Of a stretch of DNA of 64,000 nt, positions 46,027-54,267 are shown in pieces. The translations under genes and the position numbers were made by a program. Position 1 is the stretch's first letter. Every line of letters begins with the position of its first letter. Source of the stretch: Pseudomonadota bacterium (GTDB lineage Bacteria > Desulfobacterota > Binatia > Binatales > Binataceae). Location of the stretch: assembly GCA_021324755.1 (NCBI GenBank), contig JAJPIL010000007.1, forward strand, positions 331,791 through 395,790, read 5' to 3'. Below the pieces are notes generated by a model that searched no databases, was not told the origin of the DNA, and was given only the letters and a program-made list of their open reading frames with translations.

Positions 46027-46292
46027 TGCGAGTCCATGAAAATCGAGTGGCAGCGCTAGGTCGCGGTGCCTACTTTGCTTGTGCCGATTTCAAGGACAGC
46101 CGCGGCACAGTATACGACGTCGACGTTTTCATAAAGCAGACACCGAACGGGCTTGAGGCGACCGATACTGCCATACATAAGGTCGACGGCTGGCCGCGCT
46201 ACTACTGGGTGGAAGAGCGAGGCCAGTGGGTCAAGCGCTCCGACGTTTCATGGTGGGATAGGCTCCTGGGCCGAGCGCGCGAGTGTGAGTAG
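46026..46292 (+). CDS. hypothetical 88-residue protein
   Basis: This soluble protein with coding-like composition contains GRGAYFACADFKDSRGTVYD, then DVFIKQTPNGLEATDTAIHK and WPRYYWVEERGQWVKR. The alternating strands suggest a small beta-rich fold. No family is recognised. It starts within the TAATG overlap with the upstream small membrane protein, so the two are probably made together; its function may relate to metal handling by position only. Confidence 0.55.
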   Translation: MRVHENRVAALGRGAYFACADFKDSRGTVYDVDVFIKQTPNGLEATDTAIHKVDGWPRYYWVEERGQWVKRSDVSWWDRLLGRARECE

Positions 46293-46528
46293 CCATCGCA
46301 AAACGTGCGGGGGACGCGGGTCGGGATCGAACTACCAAGAGCCAGCTTAGCCAGACGCTACTCTTGCAAAGATAGCTGCATGGCTTATCGCGTCGCAGCG
46401 CGAGGTGTATGAACGACGGCTGTTATCAAACAGCAGCAGAGCTCTGCTTACCTGTTCCGGAACGTATTAATGCCCAAGCCAGAGCTGTAAGATGACAGGT
46501 CAGCTGTTCGACAGAGATTTAAGGTTCA

Positions 46529-46783
46529 ATGGAGGACTCGGTGCAACCCTGGGAAATGATGCCTTGGTACGGAATGATCTTAGGCCCAATTATGATGATT
46601 ATTTGGCTGGTGATAGCGATCCTGGTCGCTGCAGTGGTAATCCGCTGGCTTCAGGGCGGCACTATCGAGGACTTGTTCCTGGGGCGCAAGAAGCGCGCCC
46701 TAGAGATTCTCGAAGAACGCTTCGCTAAGGGCGAGATCGACAAGGACGAGTTTATAGAAAAGAAGCGCTTACTTTCCGATTGA
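46529..46783 (+). CDS. SHOCT-domain membrane protein
   Basis: The 84-residue protein has one N-terminal transmembrane helix (about residues 15-42, YGMILGPIMMIIWLVIAILV). A C-terminal SHOCT motif follows (ALEILEERFAKGEIDKDEFI at about 57-76). SHOCT modules are short helical tails found on many small membrane proteins, often next to copper or metal genes. The ribosome site AAGG lies four bases before the ATG. Confidence 0.8.
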   Translation: MEDSVQPWEMMPWYGMILGPIMMIIWLVIAILVAAVVIRWLQGGTIEDLFLGRKKRALEILEERFAKGEIDKDEFIEKKRLLSD

Positions 46784-47043
46784 CGCCGCGACAACTTCTC
46801 GCAAGGGCCGCTTTTGGATTTTTACCCATCGAGGAAATAAATAAGTCAGCAGAGGAACCGTGGGATAGACCGAGGGTTTGTAGGCGTTGCAAACCCCATG
46901 TCAATCGGCGTGGAAATGGTACGGATATGACGGAGCCTGCCGGCAAGGACGGTTTCGGTTTTATACCCATGGGTCGGGGAAACGAGGGCCAAGATGAACC
47001 ATGGCGAGGAAAAAGGGTTTGCAGATGCGCCCAATTACGCTGA
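46780..47043 (+). CDS. possible small protein with internal repeat, coupled to SHOCT gene
   Basis: A TTG-initiated 87-codon frame overlaps the SHOCT stop (TTGA). It contains two similar blocks: AFGFLPIEEINKSAEEPW followed by RVCRRC, and GFGFIPMGRGNEGQDEPW followed by RVCRCA. The internal repetition with a shared CRxC-like end argues against pure chance. The DNA of the two blocks is also similar. An internal ATG at 46927 would give the second block alone. No family is recognised, and the frame may not be translated. Confidence 0.35.
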   Translation: MTPRQLLARAAFGFLPIEEINKSAEEPWDRPRVCRRCKPHVNRRGNGTDMTEPAGKDGFGFIPMGRGNEGQDEPWRGKRVCRCAQLR

Positions 47044-48164
47044 CATTATGGGAATGTGCGCTGAAATGCTCGGCGCTGTTCGCTCGAAATTCTTTTGTCC
47101 TTCCACGGGCTCAGAAATACACAATGCTCAGTTAAAGTTTTCGATGTGCCGTTCCAGGGAATCCGTGGGAGGAACGGTTTGCTTTGCATGGGTGGCGAGC
47201 GTGTCGTGTGCGAAAGCACCTTGGAAGCGCTCTGCTACCTCGTGTTCTAGCAGTGACGCGGTCCTTGGGCGCTGAGCACCGTGGAGAATTAGCACGCCGC
47301 GAGCACAGTTGCGCGCGGCATAGCGTTTGAGGGCGTGCAGATGGTCGCAGCCTGGCGAAAGGCGAAGTGCCCGGCCACTCTCGCGTAACGCCTGCGAGTT
47401 AAATTGACCCAGCCAGCGAACTGGTGCCTCCACGACCTGCCTAAAACTTTAACGTGGGCAGCATCTCGACAGGAAGATTTTCCTCCAGATTTAGTCGGCC
47501 TTCCTGAATTGGTGAACAGCTTATTAGCGACGACGGGCAACCTTGATACGGGGAACCATGTGACAGGTAGAGGTAAGCTCTCCACCCTGACTGCTCGAGT
47601 CGCAGGCGTCGAGCAAAGCGTTCATTAACGCAGTGGCATCTCCTCCTACAATTTTGGGGATTTAAGGTCTCGACACGCCTTTGCGGATGAAAGCTCCCAA
47701 TCAATGTCGGTTTGACTGCGCAAGAATTTCGCCAGATTCAATCTCGGTGCGTGCTGGTGTGCATAACGAGAAGCGGCGGCGAGCTTATCCGCCATGCCAT
47801 TTGCTCCGATGTAGAGACGCACTCGTTTTCAAGCGGTCCAGCTAATTTCCTTAACACGGGTGATTTGTCACGACGCCTTGGAGACAGGCCGCGCTTTTGG
47901 CGGGTTGACGCGGAAACCTTTGAAAGGTCAATGGCACGGGGAGGCTCGTAGCAAAGTTTTTACTTGCAAATTAGAAGCTAAAGTTGACGATAAGCGCTAG
48001 CTTTGCTAGATCTTCGCTAAAGTGGCTTTTGAATTTTACCGAGTGCGCTCTGTAGGTACTTAGGCGATTCCCCGACTTTTCCTATCTGCCACCAGTATCT
48101 CGCAACTACGCCGAACACTTCCGGTTATAGCCACTAGCTTTTTTCGCAAGCTCGTGTAGCGCGA
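47044..48164. other. 1.1-kb region upstream of the cas operon, no certain gene
   Basis: Several overlapping frames on both strands have no recognisable domain. The most gene-like is 47712-47951 (+, 79 codons, with RSGGELIRHAICSDVETHSF and DRPRFWRVDAETFERS), but it starts at TTG without a ribosome site. The region may be decayed sequence marking the edge of the acquired CRISPR-Cas segment. A promoter candidate in it is listed separately. Confidence 0.4.
47984..48012 (+). promoter_or_regulatory. candidate promoter of the cas operon
   Basis: TTGACG at 47984-47989 and TAGATC at 48007-48012 are spaced by 17 bp. The -35 is near consensus and the -10 is mediocre. It would give a leader of about 150 nt before cas3. 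It is the best pair seen upstream of the operon. Confidence 0.35.
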
Positions 48165-50612
48165 ATGACGACATACGCCGAGCACTTTCGGAGTCTTACG
48201 GGCAAGCAACCGTACGAGTACCAAGAGCAGGTCGCAGACCTACTGTTTCAAGGCCGCAACGTTCTGCTGCGGGCACCTACAGGGGCGGGCAAAACTCTGG
48301 CCGTCTTGGCGCCGTTCTTTCTCGACCAGTGGGTAGCTAAACCTACCCGCCTCGTTTACGCGCTTCCGCTTCGAACCCTGGCGCAAGGAATTTATCGCCA
48401 AGCCCGGGAGCTCGCAGCGCGTGTAACCGGCAAACCGGTTGAAGCGGGCCGTGAAAAGAACGGAGGCGAACTTGTCGAGCCGTTTGTTACGCTTCATACC
48501 GGCGAACAACCCGACGACCCATTCTTCGATCGCGGTACCATTATTGTGACCACGTATGACCAGATTCTTAGCGGACTGCTTTGCCGTCCCTACTGTCTTT
48601 CCGATCGTCTTCACAATATCAACGCGGCGGCGATCGCTGGGACCCTGGTAATTTTCGACGAGTTTCATCTGATGCCGCCCGACAAAGCGTTTCTGACCGC
48701 AACAGCTTTTCTGCGGCTATTTAAGGATTTGTGTCAGTCGGTATGGATGACCGCGACAGCGACCGTGCCGCTCGAAAAGGAACTTCAGCGCGCTTTAAAC
48801 GTGGCCCTGGTTCCGGAAAGCGAGGCGGATGCGCGAAATCTCCTTGACTCTCTGCCTTCGGTAAAGGAAGTGGACCGAAAGCTGGTTTACAAGCGCAAGC
48901 CGCTTAGCGCGGATGACGTGCTAGAACACCACGAGCGACGCTCGATCGCGCTTCTCAATACCGTGTCGCGCGCCCAAGCGCTCTACGAAGAGCTACGTAC
49001 AAAACTTGGCTCTAACTCCGAAGTCAAACTTTTTCTACTCCATTCGCGGTTTTTCAGTAGCGACCGCCGCGAAAAGGAAGCCTTGCTCGATTCTCTTTTC
49101 GGTCCCGCTGCGCAGGAGGGCAACGCGATCCTCGTTTCCACCCAGGTTATCGAGGCAGGAATCGATATCAGCTGCGAGAATCTTCACACCGAAGTCTGTC
49201 CGATGAATGCGCTTGTCCAGCGTATTGGTCGGTGCGCGCGCTTTCCTGGGCAAAAAGGCATTGTGCACGTTTACGAGTTGCCCAAGACCTGTCGTGCGTG
49301 GCTTCCATATGGCGATCCCCACAACGAGCAGCCCGCTCTTAAGCGCACGCGGGAATTACTAGCCAGAGTTACCTCTTGCCAACCCGATTCTACGCTACTT
49401 GCGCAATGGGTGCAGCGCGTCCATGGCGAAGACGATGAACAATTGCTGCGGCGAGGATGGCGTACGCGCATGGATGAAGCGCTCGAGTTGCTTCATCGAA
49501 CAGTTGTCCAGCGCAACCCGGCCGGTGTTGCCCATCTTATCCGCGGTGACGATGTCGACAACATCCGTGTGTTGATTGCTAAGGAAAGCAATCTGCCAGA
49601 TACGCCTGGGTCTCTAGAATCGATCGCTTTGCCCCGATGGTCGCTCGATCCGCTCGTGAATGGGGAAGAACCTGTCGGATGGTACTGGGACAGCTCGGAT
49701 GACCCGTCTTGGAAACCGCTTACCGACCCGAAACAACTCGCGATGACCTACGCAGTATGTCTCAGACCGCGGTTTGCTCGTTATGATAGCGATTTCGGAT
49801 TACGCCTGGGTTCGCTCGGCAACGCGGTGAGCCCGCCGCGTATAGAACCAAAGCGTCCCGGATACGCGCCGCTGCGCATGGAGACGTGGGTCGATCATGC
49901 GCGGCGCGTAGCAGAAGAGGCGCAGCGCCGGGTCGAGCGAGAGGGCCGCTGCGGTGGGCTCCTCCTTGCCGGGCTAAAGAGCCGCTATGGGATGGACTTG
50001 AAAGTTATAATGGCCGCTGCAAGGGCGTGCGGGTATCTTCACGATTTAGGCAAGCTGCAGGAGGGATGGCAGCAATGGGCGCGGGAGGCCCAGCGCTTCA
50101 AAGACAAGGCCTACGTGGGGAGCGAACCGCTCGCGCATGTGGATTTCGATCCAGACAGTCCAGACGACCGGAAGCTTGAACGTTCGCTGAAAACGCCAAG
50201 ACCGCCCCATGCCTGTGCGAGCGCTTACTGGAGCCTCGCGATTATTGGAAAGATGCTCGTGGATGTTCCAGAAAGCCTAAGGTCTTATGTGGTGTCCGCA
50301 TGCTTAGCCGCGATTATCTCCCATCACGGAGCTTTTATCCCAAATAAGTTTAGATTGGACATGGGGATTCAGCCCCTGATCAACGGATGGGAGAACGCGG
50401 TGGCTAAAGCAGTCGGATGTAAAGTCGATTACAATGCAGCCAACACACTGCGTACATACTCAGATAAGAAAGGCTTACTGAAGAAGAAATATTTGGACCA
50501 AACTACCAAGTCCTTGAAGGAACTTAAGGAGTGGTGGCCGCTCGTGGCCTATTTAATGCGGACGCTTAGGCTTTCGGATCAACGCGCGACTTCGGAGTGG
50601 ACGTCGGAGTGA
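48165..50612 (+). CDS. cas3: Cas3 helicase with C-terminal HD nuclease
   Basis: This 815-residue type I interference nuclease-helicase has Walker A APTGAGKT at 37-44, the DEAD-like box DEFH at 165-168, TATA (motif III) and QRIGRCAR (motif VI). The HD nuclease is at the C-terminus: WVDHARRV, LHDLGK with His626-Asp627, a downstream HA pair, and SHHG with His720-His721. Most Cas3 proteins carry HD at the N-terminus; the C-terminal order is known from I-G (former I-U) type systems and a few variants. It unwinds and degrades DNA recruited by Cascade. It is the first gene of the operon, four bases before the next gene. Confidence 0.93.
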   Translation: MTTYAEHFRSLTGKQPYEYQEQVADLLFQGRNVLLRAPTGAGKTLAVLAPFFLDQWVAKPTRLVYALPLRTLAQGIYRQARELAARVTGKPVEAGREKNGGELVEPFVTLHTGEQPDDPFFDRGTIIVTTYDQILSGLLCRPYCLSDRLHNINAAAIAGTLVIFDEFHLMPPDKAFLTATAFLRLFKDLCQSVWMTATATVPLEKELQRALNVALVPESEADARNLLDSLPSVKEVDRKLVYKRKPLSADDVLEHHERRSIALLNTVSRAQALYEELRTKLGSNSEVKLFLLHSRFFSSDRREKEALLDSLFGPAAQEGNAILVSTQVIEAGIDISCENLHTEVCPMNALVQRIGRCARFPGQKGIVHVYELPKTCRAWLPYGDPHNEQPALKRTRELLARVTSCQPDSTLLAQWVQRVHGEDDEQLLRRGWRTRMDEALELLHRTVVQRNPAGVAHLIRGDDVDNIRVLIAKESNLPDTPGSLESIALPRWSLDPLVNGEEPVGWYWDSSDDPSWKPLTDPKQLAMTYAVCLRPRFARYDSDFGLRLGSLGNAVSPPRIEPKRPGYAPLRMETWVDHARRVAEEAQRRVEREGRCGGLLLAGLKSRYGMDLKVIMAAARACGYLHDLGKLQEGWQQWAREAQRFKDKAYVGSEPLAHVDFDPDSPDDRKLERSLKTPRPPHACASAYWSLAIIGKMLVDVPESLRSYVVSACLAAIISHHGAFIPNKFRLDMGIQPLINGWENAVAKAVGCKVDYNAANTLRTYSDKKGLLKKKYLDQTTKSLKELKEWWPLVAYLMRTLRLSDQRATSEWTSE

Positions 50613-50616
50613 ACGT

Positions 50617-52365
50617 ATGCTTGAGCATGCTGCCCAATCAGCTAATGTCAAAAACTATACGATTGTGCGCGCAACAGGCACCCATGGCGACATTTTTGCA
50701 GCTGCTGGCCTTGCTGACCTGCTCGAAAAAGCTTCCCACGACGGCGAGGTGCGCATTGTTGACAGGGGCTATGCCTTCGAAATCTCGACGCCAGATAACT
50801 TAGCGCTTGATCAAATCCCCAGCGACCCGGGATACCCGTATATAAAAACTGAGAACGAAGATACTTCTCAGTTCCCAAATGTCGTCGACTACAAGGCTGA
50901 GTCAGGGAAAGCTAAGCGGTACAACGAGTATCAAAGCTCCTCGAGTAAAAAGCGGAAAAATGCAGGTCCCGAGATCCAGGAACAACTAAGGCAAGACGAA
51001 CCACGCCCAGATTGGCCGCTTATTCAGGCTCTAAAAAAGCTTCAAGGGTTCAAAACCACCAACGGCGTCTATAGATATATCGTTAAGCGCCGTAAAGAGC
51101 TTTTCCTTGAGGTAAAGGGCGCTCTGAACTCCCTTGCCAACTTCAGCCCTTCGGGTCTCAAGTGGGGAGCAAGTTTGGTCCAGCTTTTCACTCCGAACGC
51201 CGCCAAAGGCTACGCACGTTTAAAGCCGGATAGTACCGACCGCAACGACGACTCTAAGGAGAAGTGGATCGATTCATTTATAGAATGGCTGCGATATCGC
51301 GGCTATTTCGTCGTCGCGTGCCCGCGCTTTCACAAGAAAGATGTACGCTTGCTATGTCCGATGCCCAAGGATATCGAAATTAACGCTTTTCGCGAAGTGG
51401 TCGGCGAGCTCCGGCAGATAAGAATCGTTGGGGGGCCGACAAAAGTCGACATTCACGCGGCGCTCAAATTAGCCGAGCTGCTCATACGCCATTCAAAGGA
51501 GTTTTACGATAAGCAGACACCCTGTCTTCCTTTCCTATCCCTTTTAAATAAAAGCCCTGCGGACGTAATCTCCGGCATCTCGGTGACGAATTACCAGTCG
51601 ATGGGACAGGCCAACGCAGTCACCGCGATCTTCACTGTCGCGCTTCCCGGATGGTTTAAGCTCACAAAGCCAGACGACGCACAGGTTTTTCTGAATATTC
51701 TCGATGAGCACTGGCGCTGCGTCAGTTCTCTGAACGATGACCACTCGGATGAAGTGGCTCTGCTGGTAGAGTACCGCCGCTTTCTCGAGGCCAGAGGTAG
51801 CCATTCACTCCCCATCTTTGTCGATTTTATGTGCCGCTACGGAGCGTTGGTACTTCGAGCTCGCGAGCAGGGCCGTAAACTTCCACAATTTACCACTACT
51901 AATTTCGAGAGGTTAGTGATGAACAACGAGCCAAAATGGCACCAGATCGTTCAAGACCCTGGTTTCCAAGCAGTGGCTAGGGCGATACGCAACGCCACTG
52001 TAAAAGCGCAATGGCTAAAGGCGAACAATCGGGACCACCGTGAAATACACTATGATTTGATTCCCGAGCTGCTTCGCAAAAGCGCTCTACCAGGAAACGA
52101 ATTTTTCATCCAAGCGCTTTCGAATTTTATTTGCAGCTACAACAGGGAAAACGCGCGGCTTCGCGAGCTCAAAAAGCCAGCACACCGCGACGTCACAACC
52201 GAAGAACTAGAAGCCATGATTAAACTTATCGAAGATGATGGTGCCGCCACCGTTGGTCCGCTGCTATGCGCCTATGCCACATGCAGGGAGCCCAAAGAAA
52301 AAGACCCAGAGTTAGAGGCACGGGAAGTGGAATCTGAAACGCCTGAAGCCGAAGAAGAGGAGTAA
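50617..52365 (+). CDS. predicted Cas8-type large subunit of the type I effector
   Basis: This 582-residue protein shows no motif I recognise firmly. It is called a Cas8-like large subunit by position, between cas3 and cas7-cas5, and by size. The N-terminal YTIVRATGTHGDIFAAAGLA resembles the start of some Cas8a/Csa4-like or myxobacterial-type large subunits, but that is a weak impression. It has a basic linker rich in Ser-Lys (about residues 105-115) and a strongly acidic C-terminal tail. A Cas8 would recognise the PAM and recruit Cas3. It is tightly linked to cas3 and to cas7 (10-bp gap). Confidence 0.65.
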   Translation: MLEHAAQSANVKNYTIVRATGTHGDIFAAAGLADLLEKASHDGEVRIVDRGYAFEISTPDNLALDQIPSDPGYPYIKTENEDTSQFPNVVDYKAESGKAKRYNEYQSSSSKKRKNAGPEIQEQLRQDEPRPDWPLIQALKKLQGFKTTNGVYRYIVKRRKELFLEVKGALNSLANFSPSGLKWGASLVQLFTPNAAKGYARLKPDSTDRNDDSKEKWIDSFIEWLRYRGYFVVACPRFHKKDVRLLCPMPKDIEINAFREVVGELRQIRIVGGPTKVDIHAALKLAELLIRHSKEFYDKQTPCLPFLSLLNKSPADVISGISVTNYQSMGQANAVTAIFTVALPGWFKLTKPDDAQVFLNILDEHWRCVSSLNDDHSDEVALLVEYRRFLEARGSHSLPIFVDFMCRYGALVLRAREQGRKLPQFTTTNFERLVMNNEPKWHQIVQDPGFQAVARAIRNATVKAQWLKANNRDHREIHYDLIPELLRKSALPGNEFFIQALSNFICSYNRENARLRELKKPAHRDVTTEELEAMIKLIEDDGAATVGPLLCAYATCREPKEKDPELEAREVESETPEAEEEE

Positions 52366-52375
52366 GGAGGAGCAA

Positions 52376-53374
52376 GTGGATCGAGTAAAAATAAATTCGT
52401 TATCGATTTGTGCGCGTATTACGCTCAACCTGCATAACCTCAACAACGAGGGCACCGAAGGGAATCAACAGCAGACTCGCATGGTTCACATCATCGACCA
52501 AAAAGGTCAACGCGCCTTAGTCAACGCCGTGAGCGGTGACATGTTCAAACACATCCTGGTGGACCACCTCGTGCCGTTGCTCAAGGAGGCCGGCGAGCCG
52601 CTCTCGCCGGGAGCCGCGCGTCACGACCCCGATCGAATAAACGCGAATAACCCAGACTTCGAGGAGTTCTGTAATAACAAACAGCGCTCGGAGTCAGAAA
52701 TCATGACTGAAATGATTTCCAAGTGCAGCTTGACTGACCTCGCCGGCGCACTGGTGACAACCGGAAACCGGGCGGTCGGCAGAAAGTCGGTCGTCGAGTT
52801 CGGCTGGGTGGTAGGTCTGCCTAAAGACGGCAACGGTCAACCGTTGACTGTCACCGAGCAGTATTTTCACGTCAAGTATGCACCAGAAGGGCGCACGAAG
52901 GCAGCGGGCGGAGAAACCGTCGTGGGACGTCAGGCGATTTTTCATCGTCCGGCATCCTCGGGCGTTTACGCGCTCATCTGCAACGCCGACCTCTATCGCG
53001 TGGGCCTGAACGACATCACGCGCGAGTGCGTAATCGACCGTAGCTCCCGCAAAAAGCGCGCCCGCGCACTGATCGAGGCGCTCGTGGCGACCTTGTTCAA
53101 ACCCTCGGGCGCCCAGCGCAACACGCAAAACCCACATATCGTGGGTTGCGAAGGTGTTATTGCTACTTCGGCAACTTCCCTGCCCGCGCCCTTGGTCAGT
53201 CCCTTGAACGACAATTACAAAGAAGAAATGGAAAAAGCCGCTCAAGTCCTAAATTCTATGAGGCCGAACAGCGTCCGCGTCACTTCCTTCGAAAGCCTGG
53301 CAGATGGCGCGAAAGTGCTTGCCGAGCTGGCGAAAACGGTTGAGCTTCCAGACTCCTTACCGTTTGACCAGTAG
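52376..53374 (+). CDS. cas7: Cas7 backbone subunit, DevR/Cst2-Csa2-like
   Basis: This 332-residue RAMP-fold protein forms the crRNA-binding backbone of the type I complex. Typical features are the N-terminal LSICARITLNLHNLNNEGTE, then VSGDMFKHILVDHLVPLL, a VGRKSVVEFGWVVGLP strand and IVGCEGVIATSATSLPAPLV near the C-terminus. DevR-family Cas7 proteins occur in I-A, I-B and myxobacterial variants. Initiation is at GTG after AAGGAGGA. It lies between the large subunit and Cas5. Confidence 0.88.
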   Translation: MDRVKINSLSICARITLNLHNLNNEGTEGNQQQTRMVHIIDQKGQRALVNAVSGDMFKHILVDHLVPLLKEAGEPLSPGAARHDPDRINANNPDFEEFCNNKQRSESEIMTEMISKCSLTDLAGALVTTGNRAVGRKSVVEFGWVVGLPKDGNGQPLTVTEQYFHVKYAPEGRTKAAGGETVVGRQAIFHRPASSGVYALICNADLYRVGLNDITRECVIDRSSRKKRARALIEALVATLFKPSGAQRNTQNPHIVGCEGVIATSATSLPAPLVSPLNDNYKEEMEKAAQVLNSMRPNSVRVTSFESLADGAKVLAELAKTVELPDSLPFDQ

Positions 53375-53427
53375 TCCTGAAAAAAAGGCGCGCCAATCAA
53401 AAGGTTGAAGTTCCCGATTGAGTTACG

Positions 53428-54243
53428 ATGGCGACACGATCACGACGATCACGATCCGAACCGCGCCGCGTGGATGAGACCGAAGCTGCGCGGCGGGCAG
53501 CAGCGCTCCTAGACCCCGCACCCGTAGCCGGGGTGCCCGGGCCAGGCAGATGGCTGGTCGCTGAATTCGAGCCGGTCTCTCTTTTCTCCTTGAAAACAAG
53601 CTCCGCGACAAGCTCGGTCGGCCAGACGCTTGTCGTTCCCACGCCGTATGCGATCAAAATGGCGCTGGTCGACGCCGGATTTCGCGCGAATCTTAGCAAA
53701 GAAGATTGCGCCGCTTTGCTCAAAACGCTAGCTAAGGTTGAGCTTCGAATTGCCCCAGCATCTTCCATTCTCGTTACTCACACCATTGTTAGAGTTAGGC
53801 AGCAGTCGCGAAATGCGGAACGTCAGAGTCCCTACATTTCGGCTGTCGCTTACCGTGAGGTCGCTCATATGGATGGGTCAATGCGCTGGGCTTTCGACCT
53901 TGCTGGCGGGGACGATAGCTTTGCTCAACGGCTCGTCTGTCTTTTGCCGCACGTAAACTACATCGGTAAGCGGGGCTCCTTCGTCCGCTTTGTCCGTTGC
54001 TGTCGGGTTGCCGACCTAGGAGCGGAGTTTACTCAACCTGTCGAGCGGCAAGGCGGGTGGACTCCTCCAGAGCACGCGCACATTGTTCAGCTCGACGATT
54101 TCGGTCCGGACGCAGACCTGGAAATTTTAAGTTCTTTCACGCCAAACAAGCCGAAGCGCGACAGGCATCGCCGTTTCGTCGAAACGATCGTACCTGTCGG
54201 TATTGTCAACATAGGACCCGGGTTTAGGCAGTACAGCCGCTGA
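53428..54243 (+). CDS. cas5: Cas5 subunit of the type I effector
   Basis: This 271-residue RAMP protein binds the 5' handle of the crRNA. After a basic, possibly disordered N-terminus (about 1-45), the core runs WLVAEFEPVSLFSLKTSSAT, then VGQTLVVPTPYAIKMALVDA, a pattern of DevS/Cas5 proteins. NYIGKRGSFVRFVRCCRV and VPVGIVNIGPGFRQYS are near the end. Because no Cas6 is seen in the operon, a Cas5d-like role in crRNA processing is possible but not shown by the sequence. Confidence 0.8.
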   Translation: MATRSRRSRSEPRRVDETEAARRAAALLDPAPVAGVPGPGRWLVAEFEPVSLFSLKTSSATSSVGQTLVVPTPYAIKMALVDAGFRANLSKEDCAALLKTLAKVELRIAPASSILVTHTIVRVRQQSRNAERQSPYISAVAYREVAHMDGSMRWAFDLAGGDDSFAQRLVCLLPHVNYIGKRGSFVRFVRCCRVADLGAEFTQPVERQGGWTPPEHAHIVQLDDFGPDADLEILSSFTPNKPKRDRHRRFVETIVPVGIVNIGPGFRQYSR

Positions 54244-54267
54244 AACGTAAAAAGGGGCAGGCGCTAG

